64,000 bases of DNA from the NCBI GenBank assembly GCA_949752745.1, contig OX457027.1, forward strand, positions 83,005,936 through 83,069,935, in the 5' to 3' direction. The notes under the pieces are model-generated. The model had not been told where the DNA came from, ran no database searches, and worked only from the letters and a program-made list of their open reading frames with translations. Below, in pieces: positions 24,622-33,477 of this stretch (position 1 is its first letter; each line of letters opens with the position of its first letter). The translations under genes and the position numbers were made by a program. This stretch comes from Protula sp. h YS-2021. Taxonomy: Eukaryota; Annelida; Polychaeta; Sabellida; Serpulidae.

Positions 24622-25648
24622 CATTCTGTGTGCTCCGCGAAGTTTTTCGTTGGGGAACTAGTGGAAAGGTGCGGTTTTGCCTTTTATTTGGTTTATTTAA
24701 CTAATAATGGACTTCTTTATCATTCTGTGGAAGTTGGATAAATTTGGTTCAGTTTCGAGGCAAATATAGCACTTGTACTTCGGTCCGGCAGAATTTGAGT
24801 TTGCACGCAGCGGCGACACGTCGATAGTCCCGAGAAGTGCGCCTCTTTTTCTCCACTAGAAGACTGTAGGATCGAGTGACTACGTCCACTGGTTCGAACA
24901 CACACCCTCAGGAGTTGTTTCGAGTCTTTGCAGTCCTCATTGCCTGCTTAGACTCTAAGCGTTTACGGCTTACCGTGCCATAGCAGAAATGGCCGGCTTT
25001 TGCCATTGCTTACACTCCAAAAAGGACTCGTTCTTTCTTGTATCTGCAAGCTCTGCAAGATAGAATTTCGTCCGGGCGAAAAAAGCTGTTTTGAGACGTC
25101 TTTCTGAGCGTGTGGCACCCCTGGGACCACACGTCCGTTAGGGGTCTAAAAACAGACATAGTCCCTCCGTAGGCCCCATGTAGGGTCCTTAGCAACGGCC
25201 CTTGTGACCGCAGGGACCGTAGTTCCATGTATTCCCAGACTGGTGATTACAGGCTTACGGGACGTCCCATGCCTTTGCATGGGACCATGTCCCCATGGGT
25301 CACATGGAGCTATGGGTCTCACGGGAACATGGGTCCGTAAGGTACCTTGGGACTATGGGTCATGATCCCATAGGGGCACAGGGCTCTTATGGGAACATGG
25401 TCTCATATGGGAGCATGGGACTTTGGGGTCCATGGGAATATGGGCCCATAGCGTCACATGTCCCAGAAATACGGGTTTTTCGCCCTTATTCATCATAACT
25501 ATCAACATTTTGATTATTTTAGATGATATATTTCAATAGGAAGTACTGCATATCACTGGGAACGATAGCCTAAACGTTATTCTATCTGTTGCCTTGTGTT
25601 TTCTGATACAGTCTCTTATGGTCTCTTCGTTCTGCTTACTTTTCAGAC
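24622..25648 (+). other. DIRS 5' leader with palindromic GGACCAT/CCCATGGG array
   Basis: The untranslated leader. From about 25240 to 25460 it holds many short variants of CATGGG, GGGACCATG and CCCATGGGTC in both orientations. The leader of the diverged copy at 41020-41190 has an equivalent array of ACCGTAACGG and GGACCAT units, so the feature is shared within the family although the exact sequence differs. CTTACTTTTCAG immediately before the ATG resembles a splice acceptor. Confidence 0.6.
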
Positions 25649-27892
25649 ATGACAGAGGCCACCCTACGGTCACACAAGAAGGAGTTGCCGTGTTCACACC
25701 CGCCTACCTTACTCAATCCCCATACAGTGTGCGATCGCTGCAGGCGAGATCGGGGCCTGGCGTTGTGTGTTGAAACGAATACCTGCCCTGAGTGTGAACA
25801 GTTAACCCACAGAGAGTGGCGAGCAATTTACAGAAACAGGGCAAAGAACGATCGTAGAAGGAGCAGACGCAAAGCCCCCTCCCTGTTTCTCTCACCGGAC
25901 TATACCTCCAGCCCAATGGAAAAGGCGAGTTCAGTAATCCTTCAACAGGTATCGACGCCCATCCGTTTGGATACCGGTGCAGAGTCGGATACAGCGGGCA
26001 CAAAGCGCAAGCGTAAAAAGTCAAAGACGTCCAGAGCCTTTTCGGAAACAGTGGCGGAACTGGACATATTAGGTGGCGATGAACGCACGGCTTTACGTAA
26101 CGCCTGGTCCGCGGACCGACAAGGTTCGGGGAAGGAAGGGTTAGGTTCCGACAAAAAACTTTACCCTGCGGAAGGACAAGTAACGGTTGTGCATACTGCC
26201 ACAGGCTCTGCCTTCACGTCTACTCCGGGTCAACTGGGCATACCAGCACCAGAGGATTTGTTCCCCCAGCTAGATCCACCAACTGTACCCCCCTCCACGG
26301 GTGACTCAATGGGCTTGTCGGCGATACTGGCTTTACAGACTCAACTTCAACGCCAGATTCAGGACTTGCAATGCTCAATTAAGGAGCAAGAGGCAAAGGG
26401 GACCCCCAGCAGGAAGCGTACACCTTCGGCCACGGTCTCTCGGCCTCCACCGGAATTGATTCCCTTAACGTCCACGTCCCACGAAACCCCCGCCATGGGT
26501 ACAGTCAGGGACCGTGAGATGGAGGACCCCAGTGAGGAGGACTCTTCGGGTATTCCACCGTCGGGGCAGGCTTCCAATCTGGTGGGAGAAGAGGACGACG
26601 ACCTACTTCAAGCTCACACCTCCCCCATAACATCTATTCCCTCTAACAGAGAGAGGGAGATCTATACACCCTCGGGGGAAGTACTCACCCAACATCCCAT
26701 GAACGCTCTGCGACAGGATGAAGAGGAGCAGGAGGGGGAAGAGTCCGAAGAGGAAGAGACCGGAGAAGTGCCCCAAGAGCTCTCAGCACCGACTCAATTC
26801 CACTTACCCCTACGGGAAATGGACTCTATACGTTCCCCAGGTCGTGGTCAACGTCTATGGCACGACCCAGCGGCAGCAGGCCGTCGCCCGATCAGGACCC
26901 CGTCTCCTCCCGATCTCTCATCGCCAGCGGAAGAGGGAGCTCCCTCTGTGACGTCATCGTCCCTAGCTCCGGAAGATGTCCCGTTTAGAGATGCCATACA
27001 GGAAATAGCCCGCCTCGCTAACGTTACCTGTGGCACCCCATGTCTGGAAAGGGATGACCCCCCCATTAGGATGACATCCCAGACGTCTCTGCCCCACCAC
27101 GATTCATTTATTGCCTTATCCACGAGTGAGGGCATCGCGAACGCAGTGGTAGTACGGTCAAACGAGTTCAAAAAGATGGATGCCAGTGAGGGCCGCACAT
27201 TATCGCGATTTCATGCCTCAAAGCACTGCTCTGTGCGTCCCGGCCCATATCGTACCTCGGACGATCAGATACCGATGGAGTCACTGGATCAACCATCCAA
27301 GAGAACAGTGTGGATGCCATCAGTTCGTGCGGATTCAGACATTCCGTTAGTAGAAAAAGACGCCAGGAACATTGAGTCGTCGGCCCGTCAAGTTTTAAAC
27401 ATTATGTCCTTTCAGGACCACACTCTGAAAGCACTACGGGCGAGATGGGATGATCTGCGGCTCAATGACCCAGTGTCTTCTAAACTTTTGGAATGCCTAT
27501 CTCTGGCCACCCGTGATGTCGTTAAAATCTCTACCTTCCTAATGACGTCAATGGTATATTTAAGACGGGACGCCTTCCTCCAGCATTGCTGGTCAAGCGT
27601 CAAGGGACTTCGTGACTTAAGACATACTCCCATCCTGGGCGAGAAAGAACTGTTCCCCCCAGCAGAGGTGGAGAGAGTAAACCAAGAGAGCCGTTCGTTG
27701 TCGCAAGACTTCGCCTTGATGTCAAGGATGTCGCGTGCCTCGTTCCGCCAACCAGCAAAGCGCAAGAAGCAACGACAGTCCTCTACGGATCACCCCCGAC
27801 CCAACTCCCAGGTGCAGTCCCCTCCGCCGAAGAGGCCCAAGCATTCGGGAGACAACAAGCCAGAGGGTCAGCATACCCAGCAGCACAGGTAG
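25649..27892 (+). CDS. DIRS ORF1, gag-like protein (747 aa)
   Basis: Starts at an ATG following TTTTCAGAC and ends at TAG 27890-27892. It is called gag-like from its position as the first ORF of a DIRS element and its composition; no enzymatic motif is present. An N-terminal cysteine cluster (C28, C31, C40, C46, C49, then HREW) could bind zinc. The motif RAFSETVAELDI near residue 128 is conserved in the diverged copy. A Leu/Gln heptad-like stretch lies at about 222-250 (LALQTQLQRQIQDLQ). An acidic Glu-rich region lies at about 355-375, and RSPGRGQRLWHDPAAAGRRP follows at about 394-413. The C terminus (about 695-747) is Lys/Arg/Pro/Gln-rich and may bind nucleic acid or act as a nuclear signal. 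The stop is followed by CAG CCA, and the frame then stays open into the recombinase ORF, so readthrough is possible. It overlaps ORF2 by about 170 nt. Confidence 0.85.
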   Translation: MTEATLRSHKKELPCSHPPTLLNPHTVCDRCRRDRGLALCVETNTCPECEQLTHREWRAIYRNRAKNDRRRSRRKAPSLFLSPDYTSSPMEKASSVILQQVSTPIRLDTGAESDTAGTKRKRKKSKTSRAFSETVAELDILGGDERTALRNAWSADRQGSGKEGLGSDKKLYPAEGQVTVVHTATGSAFTSTPGQLGIPAPEDLFPQLDPPTVPPSTGDSMGLSAILALQTQLQRQIQDLQCSIKEQEAKGTPSRKRTPSATVSRPPPELIPLTSTSHETPAMGTVRDREMEDPSEEDSSGIPPSGQASNLVGEEDDDLLQAHTSPITSIPSNREREIYTPSGEVLTQHPMNALRQDEEEQEGEESEEEETGEVPQELSAPTQFHLPLREMDSIRSPGRGQRLWHDPAAAGRRPIRTPSPPDLSSPAEEGAPSVTSSSLAPEDVPFRDAIQEIARLANVTCGTPCLERDDPPIRMTSQTSLPHHDSFIALSTSEGIANAVVVRSNEFKKMDASEGRTLSRFHASKHCSVRPGPYRTSDDQIPMESLDQPSKRTVWMPSVRADSDIPLVEKDARNIESSARQVLNIMSFQDHTLKALRARWDDLRLNDPVSSKLLECLSLATRDVVKISTFLMTSMVYLRRDAFLQHCWSSVKGLRDLRHTPILGEKELFPPAEVERVNQESRSLSQDFALMSRMSRASFRQPAKRKKQRQSSTDHPRPNSQVQSPPPKRPKHSGDNKPEGQHTQQHR

Positions 27893-29921
27893 CAGCCAAC
27901 CAAAGTACCGCTCAGAGACGAGGGACTCGTCTCTTGGCGATACTTTTTCTGGCTTAAACGATCTAAAAGAACTACTGTCTTGCAACACATCCTTGCCCGT
28001 AGGCGGAAGGCTAGGCAAGTTCTGGCATGCTTGGGCAGAGTTAGGGGCTTCCCGGAGAATAGTCCGGTGGCTCAAGAACGGCTATCCCCTCCCCTTCAAG
28101 AAGGGCCCGAGGGGACTCAAACCAACTATTCCCCTAACACTCCAAGCTCCAGGCAACCTGGCCGCCGCTTATCAGCAGGGATCAGAAAAAGACTTAGCCC
28201 TAAAAGAAATGCTAAAAGACTTACAGGCAAAACAGGCTATAGAGGAAATGCCAGAAAACCAGGTAGGCTTCTTCAGTCGAGTTTTTCTGGTACCCAAGAA
28301 GTCAGGGGGATGGCGACTGGTGATAGATCTATCTTCCCTCAACCAGTCCCTGCAAATAACCTCCTTCCAGATGGACACGGCACAGGTTATAAAAGCAATG
28401 TTACGGGAAGGGATGTGGTGCACATCGATAGATCTATCCGACGCCTACCTACATGTTCCCCTACACCACTCGGCCAGGAAGTACCTATGTTTCCAAGTAA
28501 ATCGAAAGCGTTTCTGGTTTCTGGCACTCCCTTTCGGCCTCTCCTCGGCCCCGTACGTATTTTCAAAGATCATGCGGGTCCTAAAAGCATGGGCACGTCT
28601 CCAAGGAATGCTAGTGTTCCAATACTTAGACGATTGGTTCCTGGCACATACTCAACGGGACATAGCCCATCACCAGACAACCCACCTGGTCAAAAAGGCG
28701 ATACAGGTAGGTCTTATGGTAAATCTGGTCAAATCAGAATTGACCCCAAAACAAGACGTCATCTTCTTGGGGGAACGATGGGACTTATCAGCAGCCCGAG
28801 CATTCCCCACAACAGACAGGCAGCAGAGAATTTCTCGGTCTATCCGGAATATTTCTGCCAACCGAAAGGTAAGGGTACAGGCTATGGAGTCACTGCTAGG
28901 TCTATTAGTAGCGACCGAGAAGACGGTTCCGTTAGGCCGCTTACATTACAGACGATTCCAGGCACAGGTAAGACAAGCCCTAACGAAGGGACGGTCCCCC
29001 AAAGCCACTATGACAGTGTCCTCTTCCGCACTCTCCCTTCTCCAATGGTGGTGCGACCCGGTTACCATGAACGAAGGAGTCCCCTTTCAGGCCCCTCCCA
29101 TGGATATAGAGCTCCAAACGGACGCTTCCAGGGAAGGGTGGGGAATTCACTGTCAGGGTCAAATGTGGCGAGGAAAATGGCCAGCAACGTTTTGCAGATA
29201 CCATATCAACTGGCTGGAACTCCGAGTGGTATGGATAGCTCTGAACAAGCTATCGAACCATCTCGAGGGAAAGAGTGTCAGAGTTCTTCTAGACAACTCT
29301 ACAGCAGTGGCGTATCTGAACAAACAAGGTGGAACCAAATCCTCTCAACTATCGACCCTGACTTCTCACATCCTTCTTCTGGCACGGGAACACAAAATAT
29401 CCATTGTAGCACGTCATCTATCAGGGAAGCTGAACGTACTGGCCGATCTGGCGTCCAGGGCGGGTCAAGTCATCCACACAGAGTGGTGCCTAGCCCAGTC
29501 ATCCTTCCGTTGGGTGACACGGGAATCCCCATGGGGTCCCCCGACATTAGATCTATTCGCCAATGCGTTGACAACCCAGCTACCCAGGTTCGTATCCCCA
29601 TGCCCGGATCAAGCAGCCTGGGCAGTAGATGCATTAAAGTGCCCATGGCCTCTGCAGGAAGTACTCTATGCCTTCCCTCCCCAGGCCATTCTGCTACAAG
29701 TCTTGCAAAGGATAATAGAACTCAGACCTCCAGCTCTGTTACTAATAGCCCCGTTGTCCCCAGAGGCTCCGTGGTTCACTCTTCTTCTACGGTGCAAGGT
29801 GATCAAGTCCGTCCCGATACCTTGTCACAGGGAACTATTATCCCAACCCCATTGGCGGCACTTCCACCCATCCCCACAACTAATGAACTTACACCTGTGG
29901 TGCCTAACCAATCCTTCCTAG
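27720..29921 (+). CDS. DIRS ORF2, reverse transcriptase / RNase H / C-terminal domain
   Basis: The frame opens after a TGA at 27717-27719; the first ATG is only at 28209, so expression probably needs a +1 shift from ORF1, an unusual start or splicing. Counting from 27735: RT begins near residue 180 (FLVPKKSGGWRLVIDLSSLN), the catalytic YLDD is at 28623-28634 (about residue 297), and the FLGERWDLS motif is near 345. RNase H follows with TDASREGWG (about 462), LELRVVWIAL (about 493) and LLDNSTAVAYLNKQ (about 517), giving the expected Asp/Glu/Asp acidic residues. The C-terminal part (PTLDLFANALTTQLPRF, ..YAFPPQAIL.., LLIAPLSPEAPWF) is typical of DIRS polymerases, where a methyltransferase-like domain has been described; I do not see a definite catalytic motif there. 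It copies element RNA into DNA. All core motifs look intact. Confidence 0.88.
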   Translation, partial: CQGCRVPRSANQQSARSNDSPLRITPDPTPRCSPLRRRGPSIRETTSQRVSIPSSTGSSQPKYRSETRDSSLGDTFSGLNDLKELLSCNTSLPVGGRLGKFWHAWAELGASRRIVRWLKNGYPLPFKKGPRGLKPTIPLTLQAPGNLAAAYQQGSEKDLALKEMLKDLQAKQAIEEMPENQVGFFSRVFLVPKKSGGWRLVIDLSSLNQSLQITSFQMDTAQVIKAMLREGMWCTSIDLSDAYLHVPLHHSARKYLCFQVNRKRFWFLALPFGLSSAPYVFSKIMRVLKAWARLQGMLVFQYLDDWFLAHTQRDIAHHQTTHLVKKAIQVGLMVNLVKSELTPKQDVIFLGERWDLSAARAFPTTDRQQRISRSIRNISANRKVRVQAMESLLGLLVATEKTVPLGRLHYRRFQAQVRQALTKGRSPKATMTVSSSALSLLQWWCDPVTMNEGVPFQAPPMDIELQTDASREGWGIHCQGQMWRGKWPATFCRYHINWLELRVVWIALNKLSNHLEGKSVRVLLDNSTAVAYLNKQGGTKSSQLSTLTSHILLLAREHKISIVARHLSGKLNVLADLASRAGQVIHTEWCLAQSSFRWVTRESPWGPPTLDLFANALTTQLPRFVSPCPDQAAWAVDALKCPWPLQEVLYAFPPQAILLQVLQRIIELRPPALLLIAPLSPEAPWFTLLLRCKVIKSVPIPCHRELLSQPHWRHFHPSPQLMNLHLWCLTNPS

Positions 29922-31015
29922 AGAAAAAAGGTTTTTCCAAGCAGGTAGTGGAAAAGATGGTAAACAATCATAAGCAATCCACAGCGAAAGTTTATAGGTC
30001 ACAGTGGAACAAGTTTTCCTCTTGGTGCGCTGCCTCTAAGCTAGATCCCTTCCAGGCGACACCAGCAGTGGTAGCAGATTTTTTGGACCATCTTTTCACA
30101 CAAGGTCAACTGAAGGTGGGTTCGATAGAAGGTTATCGAGCCGCTATCGGTTCTAGACTTAAGGCATCTACTGGCTATGACCCGGGCGAGGATACGGCCC
30201 TGTCACAGTTAATTAGACATTTCAAGGTGAATTCCCCTCCCCTACAGTCCAATGTGGCCCAATGGGATTTGTCTCTGGTATTACGTTATTTACAGTGCCC
30301 AGAGAATTTCTCGGAACAAAACATTTCCGCAAAAGATGCCACGGTAAGATTCACTTTCCTGTTAGCCTTAGCGTCCGGTAAGAGGAGAGGTGAAATCCAT
30401 GCGTTGGACAGGGAGATAATAAAGGAAAATGGGGAGTGGAATAGAGTGTTTCTTACTCCCAGAGTCGGTTTCATGGGTAAGACACATATCATCTCCCAAG
30501 GACGGGGCACCTTTGAACATATTGCGCTCCCGTCCCTTCAGGGGGAACAACTGTCTGAGGATCGCGTTTCTTTGTGCCCGGTCAAAGCACTACGTCAATA
30601 CCTTTCGATTTCAGAAACCTATCGCTCAGAAAATCAAAAAGCCCTCATTATCTCTTTCATGCCGAAATTTAACAAAGACCTTTCTAAACAGACCATCTCA
30701 AACTACATTAAAAAGGTCATTTTGGCAGCTTATGAACGGGCACAGTCCGATACGGGCCTACAAGACGAATGTAAAGTTAAAGCCCATCATGTCCGCCAGA
30801 TAGCAAATTCCCTCAGAGCTCTTCGTAATGTGTCTTTGGTAGATATACTTAGAACAGGTTGTTGGTCCTCTCCCAACTCATTCGTTAAGTATTACCTGAA
30901 AGACTTTTCGCAAAACGAGTTGTCGGGTCTTTACTCTTTAGGCCCCTTCATTGCTGCGGAAACCATCATTACGAATCCTTCTTCTCTGGTTTCAGGCAAC
31001 CCGCTCCAAAGCTGA
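27893..31015 (+). CDS. DIRS ORF3, tyrosine recombinase frame
   Basis: This frame continues directly from ORF1 after its TAG and stays open to a TGA at 31013-31015. The first two thirds run out of frame over ORF2 and read as Ser/Pro/Arg-rich sequence without recognised domains. The recombinase itself occupies about 29900-30905: an N-terminal SAM-like core-binding part (QSTAKVYRSQWNKFSSWC ... VVADFLDHLF), then the catalytic residues Arg in SGKRRGEI (30383-30385), HHVR (30785-30796), Trp in GCWSS (30863-30865) and Tyr in FVKYYLKD (30890-30895). All R-H-R-W-Y positions are present, so catalytic competence is plausible. The enzyme would integrate a circular DNA intermediate. The true start is unknown; in-frame ATGs exist upstream, and translation could come from readthrough of ORF1 or an internal start. 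Confidence 0.85.
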   Translation, partial: QPTKVPLRDEGLVSWRYFFWLKRSKRTTVLQHILARRRKARQVLACLGRVRGFPENSPVAQERLSPPLQEGPEGTQTNYSPNTPSSRQPGRRLSAGIRKRLSPKRNAKRLTGKTGYRGNARKPGRLLQSSFSGTQEVRGMATGDRSIFPQPVPANNLLPDGHGTGYKSNVTGRDVVHIDRSIRRLPTCSPTPLGQEVPMFPSKSKAFLVSGTPFRPLLGPVRIFKDHAGPKSMGTSPRNASVPILRRLVPGTYSTGHSPSPDNPPGQKGDTGRSYGKSGQIRIDPKTRRHLLGGTMGLISSPSIPHNRQAAENFSVYPEYFCQPKGKGTGYGVTARSISSDREDGSVRPLTLQTIPGTGKTSPNEGTVPQSHYDSVLFRTLPSPMVVRPGYHERRSPLSGPSHGYRAPNGRFQGRVGNSLSGSNVARKMASNVLQIPYQLAGTPSGMDSSEQAIEPSRGKECQSSSRQLYSSGVSEQTRWNQILSTIDPDFSHPSSGTGTQNIHCSTSSIREAERTGRSGVQGGSSHPHRVVPSPVILPLGDTGIPMGSPDIRSIRQCVDNPATQVRIPMPGSSSLGSRCIKVPMASAGSTLCLPSPGHSATSLAKDNRTQTSSSVTNSPVVPRGSVVHSSSTVQGDQVRPDTLSQGTIIPTPLAALPPIPTTNELTPVVPNQSFLEKKGFSKQVVEKMVNNHKQSTAKVYRSQWNKFSSWCAASKLDPFQATPAVVADFLDHLFTQGQLKVGSIEGYRAAIGSRLKASTGYDPGEDTALSQLIRHFKVNSPPLQSNVAQWDLSLVLRYLQCPENFSEQNISAKDATVRFTFLLALASGKRRGEIHALDREIIKENGEWNRVFLTPRVGFMGKTHIISQGRGTFEHIALPSLQGEQLSEDRVSLCPVKALRQYLSISETYRSENQKALIISFMPKFNKDLSKQTISNYIKKVILAAYERAQSDTGLQDECKVKAHHVRQIANSLRALRNVSLVDILRTGCWSSPNSFVKYYLKDFSQNELSGLYSLGPFIAAETIITNPSSLVSGNPLQS

Positions 31016-32076
31016 AAGGCAAGGGCAAACAGAAAGGGGGATTCCCCAAGGGACACAACAATGGGTTCAAGGGCAAGAAACAGTGATGCTCTCAGACTTT
31101 GTTATCGTACCTCGAGTACAGTTAAGCAAGTGTTTTTAATTCACCACGGAACTGATATTTTCACTTGCATGGACGTTAGTTTTTAAGATCTAGATTGTTT
31201 CCAGGGTAAAGGTAATTTTATCTTGTGCGGGCAGGGTCATCGTGGTCCTAACACCCAGCTACCTGCCATCATCCTCTTTTCGGACCCTAAGGTCAGAAAA
31301 GAGGGGGGGGGGGGTACACGGTACTTACGGTTCCCGTAGTCCCATGTCACCTCCGGTAACTAGGGGATCGGTCCATGATGACCATGCCCATTGTTCCCAT
31401 GGGCCCGTAATTGGCCCAAGACACGGGAATCCATATAACAGTGAATGTTTTTCACTTTTTAAGTTTAAATTCTATCAGTATTAGAATCTAAAAGAATATC
31501 TAGTCGTATTTTGTAGGTTTTGCGGGAAAAACCTTCAATTTATATTGTGTTCTTTGCTTCGGTCATTTGGACCTTTTCATTTGCTTTAACCTAACGTCAG
31601 TTCAGCATGTTAGTTAATTGTAAATACTGCAGGCGCACTCCCTAGCAGTATTAAGTTTATTTACGTAAATCTCCGAGATTTACGATCGTATTGTCAAGTA
31701 TCGACGGTTTGAAATTATTACTGGTAACCTCGATGTTGAGAGTGTGTGGTTGGGACCCATCCAGTGGGTGGTAGGAGGGGGATGGCAGTAACCACTCTTG
31801 TGTATGTGATGTACTTGACTTACATGTGTCAGATCTCTATTTTCTGTTCCCATGGGGTCATATCCCATGATGATTGTTATGGGACGGGGAGTGTTCCCCC
31901 CCATCCCAAACCTTTGGAAAACATTAAAAGAAGTGGAACGTAGTTAGCATTTTTATTCAGTCTTCAACTACGGTTCATCTTTACATCTACCAATGAGTCT
32001 TTACGTATCTAGCACAATTCGCAACCTTTTTGTGAAGCAGTACAGAATGGCAGGCTCCCCTGCTCCGGACTTAAGT
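31016..32076 (+). other. DIRS 3' untranslated region
   Basis: Non-coding. It repeats the CCCATGGG/GGTCC-type short palindromes of the leader (31230-31430; 31835-31900), and has a G run at 31301-31312. Confidence 0.6.
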
Positions 32077-32191
32077 CCCATCTAAAAGTGGAGATAAGCG
32101 AATTCAAAGCTTTTGCGAAGTAAAACTAACGTTTTATTTCGTAAAACGTGCTTTTACGAGTAAAAGCGCAATTCGCGTTCTCCACTTTTAG
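32077..32191 (+). repeat. DIRS internal complementary region (ICR)
   Basis: 32077-32126 is the reverse complement of the left end (24402-24451), and 32126-32191 is the reverse complement of the right end (32408-32473). The two halves meet at one shared C. This is the expected template for joining the two ends of the linear copy into a circle, and it defines the outer boundaries of the element to the base. Confidence 0.92.
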
Positions 32192-32253
32192 CCTACTCTC
32201 CCTCCCATCCACCCTCAACAAGCCTGGGTGCGTTTTTCAACCACCGAGTGGGG

Positions 32254-32473
32254 CTTAAAGGGAATGCCCATTGTCAATCATGACGAAATACCAGAGGATT
32301 CCCTCATTTTGATTGGTTGATGGGTGGATGGCGGGATAGGCTATTCTGCAGGCACAAAAAGTTTGTATTTATTTGCGTGAAAGGATTTATCCTGAAGGGA
32401 AACCCATCTAAAAGTGGAGAACGCGAATTGCGCTTTTACTCGTAAAAGCACGTTTTACGAAATAAAACGTTAG
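32254..32473 (-). repeat. DIRS right inverted terminal repeat
   Basis: 32254-32419 pairs with 24435-24600 without indels. The outer 54 bases (32420-32473), rich in CGTTTTAC/GTAAAACG inverted motifs, are specific to this end and match only the ICR. Confidence 0.9.
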
Positions 32474-33477
32474 ATTTATGCAAAGGTTTTGGTAGAAGAA
32501 GTTGAGGCCAAACACCTAAGCACATTTTAATGAAGTTTAGTTTGAATAAGATAGTGTAGTGGATAATGTATGCGATGGCGTGCATATTGCGGCAGAATGA
32601 CTCGCTGAGGCGCGCAACGGGTGACAACGGGTTTGTTTACAAGTGTCAGCTGTAACATTGTGGCTCAGGGATGTAAATATCCGGCGGCGAGGTGGCGGGG
32701 GGGGGGGTGGGGGGGTGGCGTTGGCGGGGTGATGAGGTGAAGTCATTCAAAAATGAGCACCCAGTCGAGAGCAGTGTTTTTGGAAGATAGGCAACAGCCT
32801 GCGTCAGCATCTTGTTAAATCCGGGGTTTTCTACAATTATCTTGTCCATTTCTGATGTACAATTTAAATAATTTTGACACTTAATGAGATTACTTGACAA
32901 CTTTTGAAGTATTTTGAATTAAGTTTCCAATATATGACTTTTTAATTTACTTTCCGAGGGAGTACGATTGGAAGGAGTACTGCTTAATTTGGAAACATTT
33001 ATGTCTGATGAAGCTAGAAGCCTTCCCGTGTTCTGAACGCTTACAGTGTTTGTCTTTCCGTAACTTAAAAATATTTTTTAAAATTTGTTGGAAAAAATCT
33101 ACATGGCGACAGCTGTTTTATGGTTGAAGTAAGGGATGCAGAGCAGTCATATATGTAGAGAATAAGGGTGTTGGTGATAACTGCAATGTATTTCCACCTT
33201 GGCCGCTAAGGTCAAAGCCAAATAATAACATTTCAAAAATAAACACTATAACCCTGCTCAATTGGCTTTTAAATCTTATACTTAAGCTGAAGGTCAAATA
33301 TATATAAAAAATAATATATATCGTGTTAAGGGCATTTGATGTTCATAATTGAAAAATAATTAATGATAAAGTGGAACCCCAGAAAAAGGACAGAAAAATG
33401 GGACAACACTTCAGTGGTCCAATTTTCAGGGTGTTTCTGTTTGTGTGGGGCCTCATGATGGAGGCACATGTTTAGAA
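32474..33477. other. no gene; G-rich tract 32682-32720
   Basis: AT-rich sequence to the right of the DIRS element. GTTTACAAGTGTCAGCTG (32635-32652) before the G tract recalls the sequence beside the tract near 24175. Confidence 0.45.

Larger units (their letters stand above)
24402..32473 (+). mobile_element. complete DIRS-type tyrosine-recombinase retrotransposon
   Basis: About 8.07 kb. All DIRS hallmarks are visible: inverted terminal repeats at each end, an internal complementary region near the right end made of the complements of both outer ends, and ORFs for a gag-like protein, reverse transcriptase/RNase H and a tyrosine recombinase (no DDE integrase, no protease recognised). Family knowledge: DIRS elements replicate through a circular DNA intermediate that the recombinase integrates without target-site duplication. 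None was seen here. The equal-length ITR core (24435-24600 against 32254-32419) shows no mismatch by eye, and the three main frames are long and unbroken, which suggests a young copy. Confidence 0.92.

Noticed and set aside
26848..27198. Antisense frames of 100 or more codons across DIRS ORF1
   Set aside because: Shadows of the gag-like ORF with no known motif; the same holds for 27412-28075 on the minus strand.
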